Assembly: GCF_033958435.1 (NCBI RefSeq)
Contig: NC_134137.1
Span: 66,790,001-66,854,000, forward strand
DNA length: 64,000 nt
Direction of reading: 5' to 3'
DNA from: Carettochelys insculpta
Lineage: Eukaryota; Chordata; Testudines; Carettochelyidae
How positions within the stretch are numbered: the stretch's first letter is position 1; the number at the start of each line of letters is the position of its first letter. A program made the position numbers and the translations under genes. Positions 22,341-32,740 of this stretch are shown here, in pieces. The notes beneath the pieces are model-generated. The model was not told the DNA's origin. It did no database searches and was given only the letters and a program-made list of their open reading frames with translations.

Positions 22341-23577
22341 CTATTGCGTAACCCCTTTTGAGGGTTGTTGGGGCACCGCAGATGACTTCCTGATCAACTC
22401 ACTCCACCTCATCCTGTCCTGTGCAGCTCTCTGTAACTCGCTCACATTCAGGTTTGTCCACTCTTTGATGTTATCTTCCCATCTCTTCTTTTGCCTGCCT
22501 TTCCTTCTACCACCAGGTACTGTGCCTTGCAAGGTGGTCTTTGAAAGGCCTGATGGTCTGATGACGTGGCCGTACCATCTGAGCTTGCGCTTCTGCACCA
22601 CAGTGAGCAGGTTGTCATGTGGGCCTATGACATGCCTGATCCTATGTCGTACTTCTTCGTTCGTGACATGCTCAATATAAGAGATGCCCAAAAGCCTCCT
22701 ATAGCATCTCATCTCCATGCTTTGGATCTTTTTCTGCAGTTCTGCTGTAAGGGTCCACGTTTTGCAAGCGTACAAGAATGCTGAGATGACCAGTGAACGC
22801 ATCAATCTTACTTTCGATCTCACACTGATGTTCTTGTCCCTCCAGATGGGTCTAAGTTGTGTAAGCACTGCTTTTGGTTGCGCTATTCTGGAGAGGACTT
22901 CTGGTCTGGACCCCTCATCTGACACGATTCCACCTAAGTACTTGAAGCTGGACACACATTGAAGAGCTAGTCCATTCACCATTATATCCCTACTGATGCC
23001 ATTGGTGTTACTGATCATCAGTTTTGTCTTTTCTGCATTTATCTCCATTCCATAGGCTTTCGAGGTGGTATCCAGATGTTCTACCAAGCCGGCAAGTTCA
23101 TCTTCTCCTCCAGCTAATCCATCTATTTCATCAGCAAAGTGAAGGTTGGTGATTATTCTGCCCCCTATGTTCACAGTTCCTTCATGGTCTTCCAAGGCAT
23201 CAATCATGATGCACTCCAGAAAGATGTTGAAAAGTGTGGGGGAGAGCAGACAACCCTGACGGACGCCCACTGTCATTCTGAACCGGCTTCCAATGGTACT
23301 GTTGTGGAAAACTGCACTGGTGGCATTGTCATACAGGTGTTCGGACAAGGTTGGGGCTGATGTACTTTCTCATGGTGGCCCATAATGTTGCCTGCCAAAT
23401 TCTGTCAAAGGCCTTTTTGAAGTCCACAAAAACATGGTACAGGTGCTGTTGGTGCTGCAGATATTTCTCGCAGAGAATTCTCAGGTTGAATATTTGTTCG
23501 GTGGTACTCCGCCCTGCCCTAAAGCCGGCTTGTTCCTCAGCAATAATCATCTCAGCTTGGGGCTTCAACCTGTTCAA
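22341..23577 (-). pseudogene. RTE reverse transcriptase, C-terminal two thirds
   Basis: Frames 23577-23329 and 23348-22341 together carry EEQAGFRAGRSTTEQIFNLR, HVFVDFKKAFDRI (motif A), VGVRQGCLLSPTLFNIFLE (motif B) and NLHFADEIDGLAGG (motif C). The C-terminal region includes MEMRCYRRLLGISYIEHVTN and RKLRWYGHVIR. Motif C reads FADE where active RTE enzymes have FADD, so the second catalytic aspartate is glutamate. A frameshift separates the two frames near 23340. The enzyme copies the element RNA at the nicked target; this copy cannot. Confidence 0.9.
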
Positions 23578-23715
23578 TATTACTTTCAGTAAGACTCTAC
23601 TTGGGTGGCTAATGAGCCTTATCGTACGATAGTTTCAGCACTGTTGGAGGTTGCCCTTTTTGGGAAGTGCGATCACTAGCGACTGGGTCCATGACGTAGG
23701 CCATTTTCCCGTCCG

Positions 23716-25419
23716 TCAGATCTTATTGCATATGTTGGTAAGGGCACTGATCATGGCTTCTCCCCCTGCTTGCATCAATTCTGCTGGGATATTGTCCACT
23801 ACAGCTGACTTTCCTTTCTTCAGTGATCGCACTGCTGCCTCTACCTCTTCCCGAAGGATTGGGAGGCTGTCCTCCTCAGTAGCATATGGACATTTCAGTA
23901 TTTCTGGGTCTCCATCAACCTTATCATTGTACAGCTCAGAACAGTATTCTGTCCACCTGCCAAGGATCTCTTTCTCTTCCGTGAGGCAGTTCCCTGCCTT
24001 GTTCTGGACTATGGAAACTCTAGGTTGTCTAATGTTTGTCAGCTTTCTTACTGTCTGGTATGCCTTCTTGCTGTTATTTTTGTTAAGGCTGTCTTCTATT
24101 TCCTTGCACTGGTCTTCTACCCAATTCCGTTTTGCCACCTTCATGCCTTTCCTGATGGTCTTGTTGATTTTTCTGTATTTCTCAGTCCCACCAGCTTCAC
24201 CTTTCTTCTTTTTCAGTTCTCGCTGTTTGTCACAGAGGTCAAGCAGATCAGCAGTAATCCAAGGTTTCTTCTTTGGGTGGTGTTTGCCAAGAATCTCAGT
24301 AGCTGTTTCTACTACTGCTGTATTAAAGATGTAGGCCGTTATGTCCTCATCTGCTTCTTCAGCACCAAGGATGAGCAGTCGTGCTTCTGCCACCTCAGGA
24401 TCTTTGAGCTTTTCAAAGTCAAACTTAATTCTTGTATGCCTTGATTTTAAGATCTTCTGCAAGCGTAGGCGGAATGACATCATCACTAGATCATGATCAC
24501 TTCCAAAATCCGCTCCCGGACAACTGCATGTCTTTGCAATGTTAACGCTTGTTTGGAAGCGCTTCTTGACCAAGATGTAACAAATCTGACTGTGATGGTA
24601 TCTACTGGGGCTGTGCCAAATACATCGTCTGGATGCCTTGTGAGGGCTGAATGTATTAGCCAGCATGAAGTTGTTATATCTGGCAAACTCCAGAAGTCTA
24701 AGGTCTCTATCATTGGTTTCAGTGTTGCAGTATGGCCCACACGTTCCTTTCCAGTTACTATATGCTTCCGCTCCAACTTTTGCATTCCAGTCTCCTTGTA
24801 CAATAAGTATGTCCTTTTTTGGTGTTTGCTCCAGGACATCCTGTACCTGATTGTAAAACTCTTCTACTTCACTAACATCGTAATCGGATGTTGGGGCACA
24901 AGCCTGAATGATGGTGATGTTGAAAGGGGATACTTTCAGACAGATGGTGATGAATCTGTTGGAGACTGGTCGGCATCCAATGACAGTATTCACAATGTCG
25001 CTGTGTATTTGAAAGCCAACACCATGCTCATGTTTATCCTCCTTTCCACTGAAGTACAACTTGTGACCCCCTTCGACTGATTGTTCACCAGAGCCTTTCC
25101 AACGCAGTTCACAGATACCCAAGATGTTCCAGCGGTATCTTCCTATTTCTTGGGTCAGTTCTGTCAACATCCCTGCTGCTCTCAATGTGCGTACATTCCG
25201 AGTACTGATAACAATGTTGTCTCTCCCACGGATCGTGCTTGACTGGTCACCAGTAACATACTTTTCACCTCCGTCCTGGTGTGCAACGGTGGGTGCGGTC
25301 ATTGTTAACCCGGGCTGCGACCGAGCCGGTATGAGTTGGGTAGTGGTAGATGTCATCATGTGGTGTGTCATGGGCAAGATAGCCTGACGAAGCCCATCCC
25401 CCTTCAGGCTGTTGACCAC
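23716..25419 (-). pseudogene. RTE endonuclease plus reverse transcriptase N-terminus
   Basis: A 567-codon frame. Endonuclease motifs: STRNVRTLRAAG (the usual NVRTL block), LGICELRWKGSGE (catalytic glutamate), LIVQGDWNAKVG and GSDHDLVMMSFRLR (catalytic Asp-His). The frame continues into the RT fingers (EEVEAAVRSLKKGKSAVVDN, IPAELMQAGGE) and stops at ICNKI*, where a TGA replaces the tryptophan codon expected before RTGKWP. The first ~60 residues up to RGRDNIVISTRN are probably upstream leader; the true start is uncertain. Such proteins are often mis-annotated as craniofacial development protein 2-like. Confidence 0.9.
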
Positions 25420-25740
25420 AGCCGAAATTCCACAGTAACTTTGTGGCTTGCCTTGGTCCTGAACACGTAGCTGTTGAGCTTATCTTGAAGCCCCTCCACC
25501 CTGGCCAGTGACTTCTACATGGAAGACATTCACCCAGTGATGCCGTGTTAACACCACCCCCACACGTTGTTTAGCCGGGCAGCTGAGACCGTTGCCCGGA
25601 GTGTGGCACTTGGAGCCAGATGTGAAAGATAGGAGATGGATGAGGACCAGTGTTTCCATCCGTCCTACGAATAGGATGCAGCTGCCAGAGAACAAGGGTC
25701 CTACCTCTATCCAGAGCACCCTACACTCTGCCATTAGAAG

Positions 25741-26007
25741 CCCTAAATGAAAACATTGTAGACTGGAAAAAGAAAGTTTCATTTATTAGTTAACATGCTT
25801 AGGGGTCCATGCTTTGGGGTGGGGTGTGGTGATGAGGGTTGTCATGCTGATGGAGGAGGTTGCATAAAGGGCAAGGAACCAGAATGGATATGGTTGCGGG
25901 GCGGGGGGGAATGCTACTTAACATGTTTCACAAACTTGTTTTTCAAGGCATCCCTTAGTCTCATTGCCTCATTCTGTGCTTGCCTGTTTGCCTTTGTGTT
26001 TGATTGC
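25741..26007 (-). other. Old Harbinger, sequence 3' of the transposase relic
   Basis: A/T-rich stretch with a G-run at 25898-25909; no gene of its own. Confidence 0.4.
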
Positions 26008-27161
26008 TCAGAATTTGTGGACAGCCTTTCTGCCTCTGCCCCTAACGTTGGCATGAAATTGCTCCCACTTTGCCTCACAAATATTATGAAGAATACAGCA
26101 GGCCCCAATGACAAGGGTAATATTTTCTTCACTGAGATCTAAGCAAGTCAGAAGGCAACTGAAACTGGCATTGAAATGGCAAATGGAACAGTCTACTGTC
26201 AGTCTGCACCTGCTTAGCTTGAAGAGCTCCTTATTGTGAGCTAGTGTGCCTGTGAATGGCTTCATGAACCAAAGGAACAAGGGGTAAGCAGGGTCACCAA
26301 GAATCACTATGGGCATTTCTATGCCCCCAGTGCTAGTTCTTTGGTCTGGAAAGAAAATTCCACTCTGGAGTCTTGTAAACAGACCAGAATTCCTAAAGAT
26401 TCACACATTGTGTACCCTTCCCAAGCATTTCACGTTGAAGTCAGTGAAACAACTTTTGTGAGCCAGCAGTGCCTACAACACCATAGAGAAGTACCCCTTG
26501 CAGTTAATGTACTCTGGGGCCTGATGGTCTGGCACCAGGATGGGGATATGTGTTCCATCTATGGCCTCAGTGCAGTTAGGGAACGCCCCCCAGCAGCAAA
26601 TCTGTTCAGTATGTCCTGCCCATTTCCCAGGGTCACTGTCTTTCGCATGAGAAGTTTATTGATCACTTTGGCTACCTGGATAACACCAACCCCCACAATG
26701 GATTTATCCACTCCAAATTGATTTCCTCCTGACCAGTAGCTGTTGGGTATTGCAAACCTCCACAGCACAATTGCCACACGTTTGTCAACTGTCAAAGCAG
26801 GTCTCATTCTGGTATTGCCGTGCTTCAGGGTGGGAGACAGCACTTCACAAAGTTCCGTGAAAGTGGTCCTACACATGCAGAAGTTTTGCAGCCATTGCTG
26901 ATCATCCCATGACTGCAAGACAATGTGATCCCACTAGTCTGAGCTGGTTTTGCATTTTCAGCACCCGCACTCTGTGCTGTGCAGTGACTCCAATGCTGCC
27001 AACAGCACAGCAGTGCTATTCTCCAGATCTTCACATGTCTTAGTGCCCCCAGCATCAATCCATTGATAGTGCATGGCCATTACATTCAGAATATATGGCA
27101 TCACAGTGTGGGAAGTCATCACAAAATGCTGCACCAAACATTGAAGCATCTCAGGATTCAC
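26008..27161 (-). pseudogene. DDE transposase relic of the old Harbinger
   Basis: Minus-strand frames from 27161 leftward give a long N-terminal part, then QSWDDQQWLQNFCMCRTTF, KRVAIVLWRFAIPNSYWSGG and NQFGVDKSIVG. AIDGTHIP (first catalytic D, about 26550) and ILGDPAYPLFLWFMKPFTG (second D) follow after a frameshift. At the position of the catalytic glutamate (normally VVE.AFGRLK) the sequence reads LTVDCSICHFNAS, an aspartate. Exons appear fused or frameshifted in places. The N-terminal leader resembles the + strand sequence at 36720-36815 (LADIGHVDTMEHQFW), so both come from the same Harbinger lineage, distinct from the GC-rich copies. Confidence 0.82.
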
Positions 27162-27533
27162 ATTATTCTTTGCAATGGTGGGTGGCAGTCAATGTAAATG
27201 CAGGGCAAAAATTTCCTTGTCTGCTTCTTTTCAGCAGGAAGTGGAAAGTGAGGGAAATGCATTCTGGGACGATGACAACAGTAACCCAGAACCACTTATG
27301 GTGACTTTTTTTCCCAGAAGACACTGGCACAGAATCCCAAAAAGCAAGGAGTTTACAGGAACTGTGGGAGAGGCACCCACAATGCACTGCTGCCACAGAT
27401 GAACTTAGGCAATCTGGTGGGGACACACTGTCGACTTTGTGAACAAGCATTCAAATCTGACTTTAAAAAATCTGATGTTAAAAAGTTGACCTCAATAAAT
27501 TTGACTTTATTCCCAAGTATAGACACACCCTCA

Positions 27534-28185
27534 GTGATTTTTAGCTCTTAGCAAGTAGGGAAGAAAGTCAGTCCAACCACAACTGAGCTTAGCTCTGATT
27601 GACCATTTAACATAACAGAGAGACCCTCTAAAGAAGCCTATTTAACTCTTTTTTTGAGTAAAGAGGAGACATAGAAAAATAATTTAAACCAGACCAGACG
27701 GAATCCTGAGGTTTCCAACTTGCAGGCTAAGACTTCTGTCCTGTCTGTTATTTTTCCAGGTCTCTAGCATTTGCTCCCTGGATTAACAAAAACCTTCCTC
27801 CTGAGGATGATCCCCCTCATTTGGAGCAGGTTAAGCACAGACCTGTTTCTCTGTATTCCTACAATGATTACAACATTAATAAGAGCATTTGACTACCCCA
27901 GCATTCAATGCTAAAGTGATTTGTCACCCAACTCCAGCCAAAGTTGATTACTTTGAGAAAAACATCTCTCCCTATTGCATAAGCAAGCAGAGCAGGAGCA
28001 AACTGTATTTACATAAACATACCCAAAGTTTCCGCCCAGCTCACTGTCATTTTTATTACATGATATCCTGCAGACCTGTCTAAGCCACACTTCTCTCAGA
28101 TTTAATATCTGAGAAAAGAAAATTGTAAAAGCAAAAGGACCAGTGCCTGAAAGGGCTATTAAAGACACAAATCTTGGCTCCAATC
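27534..28185. other. Spacer, no recognisable gene
   Basis: Begins with the 22-base imperfect repeat of the left flank (27545-27566). No gene seen. Confidence 0.4.
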
Positions 28186-28375
28186 AGGAGCTCACCTAAT
28201 AAATTATTTTGTTAGTCTTTAAAGTGTTACTGGACAGCTTTTTTGTTTTGATAGTACATAGACTAGCACGGCTATCTCTCTGTTACTATCCAAATAAACG
28301 TGTTACTCTTTAAAGTGGCACAGGGCTCCTCTTTGTTTTTGCTGAGTCAGCCTAACACAGCTACTCCTTCGAAAC
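28186..28375 (+). repeat. Two Penelope-like 3' tail fragments in tandem
   Basis: 28192-28286 carries TTGTTAGTCTTTAAAGTG, then CTAGCACGGCTA; 28290-28375 carries a second, more diverged version (CTCTTTAAAGTGGCAC, CCTAACACAGCTACTCC). These words match the tails at 38930-39085 and 39545-39662. Confidence 0.65.
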
Positions 28376-28439
28376 GTGACACTTCCAGATAGGGCCCAAA
28401 GCTCCTACATTAGTTACATTTGCTCCACCGAGTTATTAG

Positions 28440-28656
28440 GTTTTGGAGGAGTAGAAGAGAAGACTGAGGGGTGATTTAATAGCAGCCTTCAACTTCCTGA
28501 AGGGGGCTCTAAAGAGGATGGAGAGAAACTTCTCAGCGGCGACAAATAACTGAACAAGGACCAATGGTCTGAAGTTACAGGAGGAGAGGAGTAGGTTGGA
28601 TATTAGGAAATATTACTTCACCAGGAGGGTGGTGAAACATGGGAATGCTTTACCTA
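28440..28656 (+). mobile_element. CR1 3' end, left half (split by Harbinger copy 2)
   Basis: From AGACTGAGGGGTGATTTAAT to GGGAATGCTTTACCTA the sequence follows the C-terminal and 3' UTR part of CR1 copies 1 and 2, on the + strand, and is continued at 32584-32740 after the Harbinger insertion. Confidence 0.85.
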
Positions 28657-29029
28657 GGCTATGTCTACACTAGGACACAACGTCGAAGTAGCCTATTTCG
28701 AAGTAAGAACTTCAAAATAGGCTACTTCGATGATTATTGTCTACATGTCCTCCAGGGCTGGCAACTTTGATGTTCAATGTCGAAGTAGCCCCAGTGAACA
28801 TTGAAAAGAGCCGCCCCGGAAGGAAACGTGGAGCATCCACACACACAAGCACCCTCTTTCGAAATAAGGGGCCAGGAAAGCCCACGGACCGGGTCACAGA
28901 GCACACTAGCCTGTCCGGGGCAGCTGTAAGCCGCTCCCTTAAAGGGCCCCTCCCAGACACACTCAGCCTGCACCTCATGAGCAGCCCTGCGTTAGTGATA
29001 CAAGCCTCGTAGATCTCGAGCCTGCAGAC

Positions 29030-30319
29030 ATGGACGTCCAGCAGCAGCTGGAAGCCATACAAGCCATCTCCCATGGAGCAAGCGCCCTTCTAGATGCTGC
29101 CCAGGCAGCCGCCCAGCAGCTTCTGGAATGGGAGCCCTCCCCAGGAGCACCAGGAGACACCCCAAACCATCGGGCCCTCCTCACCCTCCCCCACCGGGTG
29201 CCCCACCAACTCTGGAGCTATCCCTCCAGCACCGAGTGGTGGGAGTACCTGGTTATGGGGGAATGGAATGATGACCAGTGGCTGTGGAACTTCCGCATGA
29301 GCTGGCAGACCTTCATGGAGCTCTGCCAGTGGCTCACCCCACGCACTCAGGCACCACGACATCTGGATGCGGCATGCCCTCCCCATTGAGAAGAGGGTTG
29401 CAATAGCTGTCTGGAAGCTGACTGCTCCAGACAGCTACTGCTCCATGGGACAGCAGTTTGGAGTGGGAAAGGCCACAGTCAGGGCTGTCCTCATGGAGGT
29501 AAGGAGGCCTGGGGCTGAACCCCCTGCTGGGGAGGGGGGGCCTGGGTGAGGGGAGCTGAGGAGGGGGGCCTGGGTGAGGGGGGTCACACTCTGCAAACCC
29601 TCACAGGCACCCATGTTCCCTCCCCACAGGTGGTGTGTGCACTCAATGCCCTGTTGCTGAAGAGGGTCGTCAAAGTTGGGGACCTGGAGGCGGCCATCAA
29701 GGGATTCGCTGCCATGGGATTCCCCAACTGCTTTGGAGCCCTTGATGGGACCCACATCCCCATCCGCACCCCAGACCACAGTGGTGGCCCCTACGTGAAC
29801 AGGAAGAGCTACCACTCTGTGGTCCTGCAGGCCATGGTAGACAGCCGTGGCCGCTTCCAGGACATCTACGTGGGCTGGCCCGGCTCTACCCACGACGCCC
29901 GCGTTTTCCGGAATTCGGGACTATGCTGCCAACTGCAGGCAGGGACCTACATCCCCCAGAGGGAGATCCCTCTAGGGGATACCACCACCGTACCCCTCTG
30001 CCTTGTGGGGGATACGGCAGACCCCCTCCAGCCCTGGCTTATGCAGCCCTATACGGGCCACCTCTCTGATAGCCAGGAGCACTACAACGCCCGACTCAAC
30101 CTTGCCCAACAAGTGGTCGAGCGAGCCTTCGGGCACCTGAAAGGCCACTGGCGTTGCCTCTTGGCACACCTAGACCTGGGCCTCCCAAACATCCCCCAGG
30201 TTGTGGGGGCCTGCTGCACACTCCACAACCTGGTGGAAAGCAATGGGGAGGCCTTCTTGCAGGGCTGGGCACAGGAGGCTGCAACAGCCTACCCACCAGC
30301 CAGCCGCCGCCCCGAGTGA
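29030..30319 (+). pseudogene. PIF/Harbinger DDE transposase (HARBI1-like), copy 2, frameshifted
   Basis: Exon 1 starts at ATG 29030 (MDVQQQLEAIQAIS). WSYPSSTEWWEYLVMGEW and FRMSWQTFMELCQWLTP follow, then a one-base insertion relative to copy 1 between about 29339 and 29366 shifts the frame, which resumes as KRVAIAVWKLTAPDSYCSMG. Exon 1 ends ATGGAG|GTAAGG at 29498; exon 2 starts at 29630 after CCCCACAG. The DDE domain has ALDGTHIPIR (D), GSTHDARVFRNSG, LVGDTADPL (second D, with alanine-tyrosine replaced by alanine-aspartate) and VVERAFGHLKGHWR (E). TGA at 30317. All three catalytic residues remain; only the frameshift clearly disables it. Confidence 0.88.
29499..29629 (+). other. Transposase intron of Harbinger copy 2
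   Basis: 131 bases with a GTAAGG donor and CCCCACAG acceptor, G-rich, not a multiple of three and with stops in frame, so splicing would be needed. Joining gives ..VLMEVVCALNALLL.., which aligns with copy 1. Confidence 0.8.
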
Positions 30320-30473
30320 CCAGGCCCAACAGGACGGGCTCCGGATCCGGGGGGCCCTAAGCGAGTACTTTGACCAGGGGGCCCAGTGAGTGACCCCTGG
30401 CCATCCCTGCATCCCGCCCCAGCACCCACACCTCACCCTTACCAAAAGCACATGGGACATAGGTTTTTGGAAA

Positions 30474-30479
30474 AATAAA
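30474..30479 (+). promoter_or_regulatory. Polyadenylation signal of transposase copy 2
   Basis: AATAAA about 155 bases after the stop codon. Confidence 0.5.
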
Positions 30480-30847
30480 ACTATCATTATTTTTACAAGA
30501 CTAAAAATTGTCGCCTCTTTTCGGCATATAAATAATATTAGCAAAAGTAAAACAGATTCAATGAAAATAACTAATATACAATTGGGGACATCTCTAAAGA
30601 CTATTACGGGGGGGAGGTCAACTATAAATAACTATATACAGGGGTGGGGACAACTATGTACAAGGGGGAGACATGGGCATGCCTCATCGGCCCATCATTC
30701 TGGGGTGGGGGTGGACGGGTGCGAGCCCCGCCGCATTTGGCTGGCCGGTCCCCCTGTCAGCTGGGGTCCCTGGTGAGGCCAGCTGGGGGCCGGGAGCATG
30801 GGGAGGTATGGCCGAGGCGGGTCCTCGGCCCTGGGTGGCTCTTGCTC

Positions 30848-32200
30848 TTAGGAGCTGGTGGGTGGGGCAGCAGGCAGGACAGCAGGCAGGACAGCAGGCG
30901 GGACAGCAGCAGGCACGGCGGTGGGGAGGGCAGCACAGACGGAATCAGGGGGAGGTAGATGGGCCACCAGCTCCTCAAACGTATTGGACACCCGGTTGAA
31001 TGTGGCCATGAATTCCTGCCAGGCCTCCCGGCACCAGGCAGCCTCCCGCTCCTCAGATTGAAGCCTCCACTCCATGAGGTCCGCCTGGCCCCGGAGGGCC
31101 GCAGCCACCTCCGGGTCATAGATGGTGGTGCGGCGGTGATCCCGGTGGGGGGTGGTCCCATACTGGGGCAGGTGGAGACCCCGGGAGGTGGTGCTCCGGT
31201 GGTCTGGGAGGGCTGACGGGGGACCACGGATGGTGCAGCTGCAGAAATAGGGGGAAGAGAGGCCGTGAGTACCCAGCCTTGACCCGTGGCCCACCCCCCA
31301 TGGGCTTGTGTCCCCCCTCCATCCATCCCCCATTGGTGCGTGCAGTGATCCAGTGGTCCGCCCCTCTCCCCTCCCACCGGGGGTGGGGCACAGCACTGTC
31401 CATGGGCACTGTGGCACTGTCCCTGTGCGGTGGATTGCCCAGGCCATGTCAGGCTGGGGTGTTGTGGGATGTGGGGGGCCCCCGGTCAAGTGGTGCCCCT
31501 GCCCCATGCTCGGGGGGTCTGTGCCCTGTGGGGTACGTACCTGACGGTGCACTGCCAGGCTCTGGAGATGCCCATGCAGCAGACACCCGGCTGGAGCTGC
31601 AGGACGGGACGTCCAGCACCAGCTCCCCCTCCTTGCTGGACCACTCGGTGGCTGGGGTGGAGGGTCCCGGCTCTAGCCATGGGGGGTGGGGGCAGGGTTG
31701 GCCTCTGAACCTGACCCTGTCTGCAAGGCCGGCTGGGGCTCGTTGGCCGTGATGTCAAGCGTGGCTGGGGGGGAGGAGGTGCTCTGGGGGCCCAGGATAG
31801 CCCTGAGCTCCCGGTAACAGGGGCTAGTGGCGGGGGCAGCCCCAGACTGGCTGGCCAAGTCCCGGTCCCAGGAGTAACCTTGCCACAACTCCTTGACTTT
31901 ACTCCTGACATGGTCAGGAGTGCGGGCAGGGTGACCCCGGGCAGCCAGGCCCTCGGCCAGCTGGGCGAATGCCTCTGCATTCCGCCGCTTGCTCCCCGTG
32001 ACATGCAGCACCTCCTCCTCCCGCAGAGCCCCAGCAGGTCTCAGATTTCAGGGTCAGTCCAGGAGGGGCCCAGCTTCCTACCCCACTGGCTGGCGGTCTG
32101 GAATCCCTGGGATGGCCTGGAGGGGAGGCTCTGGGGGCGCTCCTGAGGCTGGCTGACTGCCACGATGGTGTCCATCTGGCTGTGCAGGGACACCTCGTGG
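30848..32200 (-). pseudogene. Myb/SANT-like protein of Harbinger copy 2, broken
   Basis: The minus-strand second gene. Exon 1 remnants: a start region (MDTIVAVSQPQERPQSLP, about 32178), then after a frameshift GSKRRNAEAFAQLAEGLAAR, VRSKVKELWQGYS and CYRELRAILG (32011-31680). A strong donor CAG|GTACGT lies at about 31540, and the acceptor CTGCAG at about 31240 leads to exon 2 with QADLMEWRLQSEEREAAWCR and EAWQEFMATFNRV, the helical C-terminal region, ending about 30848 in a proline/alanine run (PAVLPAVLPAAPP). The first helix region around 32050 is out of frame, so the protein is disabled. Function in the family: DNA-binding partner of the transposase. Confidence 0.75.
30870..30920 (+). repeat. 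Short 12-bp tandem repeat
   Basis: Three to four units of CAGGCAGGACAG-like sequence at the 3' end of the Myb-like exon 2; on the minus strand it codes for the PAVLPAVLPA run. Confidence 0.75.
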
Positions 32201-32583
32201 CAGGGCTGCTGCGCGCACACTGCCAGCTTCCTGCTACAGGGTTTCTGGGTCTCTGCAGCTTTAAGAGCTGCTGAGTGCAGAGATCATAGAGCCCCACAGG
32301 GGCTGGACAGAGTGTCTCAACCTCTCAGCTGATTGCCACCATGGAGGACCCCGCTATTTTGAAGTAGCAGGACGCGGATCATCTACACACACCCTACTTC
32401 GACGTTGACTATCGAAGTAGAGCGCTATTCCCATTTTCTGATGGGAATAGCGATTTCGACGTCTCGCCACTTAACTTCGATTTGAACGTCGAAATAGCAC
32501 ACGGCGCGTGTAGACGCGACGTGTGCTATTTCGACGTTGTGCCGGCTACTTCGAAGTAGCCGGCTAGTGTAGACGTAGCCCTA

Positions 32584-32740
32584 GCAAGGTGGCAGATTCT
32601 CCATCCCTAGAGGTTTATAAGTCCTGGCTTGACAAGTTCCTGGCTGGGATGACTTAGATGGGGTTAATCCTGCTGGAAGCAGAGGGCTAGACTAGATAGC
32701 CTCCTGAGGTCCCTTCCAGCTCTATGATTCTATGATATTA
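32584..32740 (+). mobile_element. CR1 3' end, right half
   Basis: Continues the CR1 interrupted at 28656: GATTCTCCATCCCTAGAGG, CTGGCTGGGATGACTTAG, then TAGACTAGATAGCCTCCTGA and an ATTCTATGAT tail. Confidence 0.85.

Larger units (their letters stand above)
22300..25740 (-). mobile_element. RTE-clade LINE, nearly full length
   Basis: A minus-strand non-LTR retrotransposon encoding an apurinic-type endonuclease followed by a reverse transcriptase, the RTE (BovB-like) order and single-ORF layout. The 3' end is at the left near 22300; the 5' UTR extends to about 25740. It lies inside the old Harbinger element, so it inserted later. The coding sequence is broken by a nonsense codon near 23716, a second stop near 23640 and a frameshift near 23340. 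I could not identify the exact ends or a target duplication. Confidence 0.88.
14985..27530 (-). mobile_element. Old PIF/Harbinger transposon carrying nested insertions
   Basis: The left end GGCCAAGTCTACACTGGGAG and the reverse complement of the right end GGGTGTGTCTATACTTGGGA continue into a shared subterminal stretch (AAGTCAAATTTA, then a GTTCAA/GTCAAC block). Both sides carry the 3-bp duplication TCA (14982-14984, 27531-27533), the size made by PIF/Harbinger transposases. Inside are a minus-strand transposase relic (26008-27161) and plus-strand Myb/SANT-like relics (about 15425-15760, 21610-22190). Removing the younger Harbinger (16151-20786) and the RTE LINE (about 22300-25740) leaves roughly 4.5 kb, a normal Harbinger length. 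Confidence 0.8.
28657..32580 (+). mobile_element. PIF/Harbinger transposon, GC-rich copy 2
   Basis: A 3.9-kb element with terminal inverted repeats (left GGCTATGTCTACACTA; right, reverse-complemented, GGCTACGTCTACACTA) and the 3-bp duplication CTA at 28654-28656 and 32581-32583. It sits inside a CR1 3' end, which can be read across when the element is removed. It encodes a + strand transposase (29030-30319) and a convergent minus-strand Myb/SANT-like protein. Same family or a close sister of copy 1. Confidence 0.93.

Noticed and set aside
23651..25080. Long + strand frames (227, 139 and 195 codons)
   Set aside because: Antisense of the RTE endonuclease/RT coding region.
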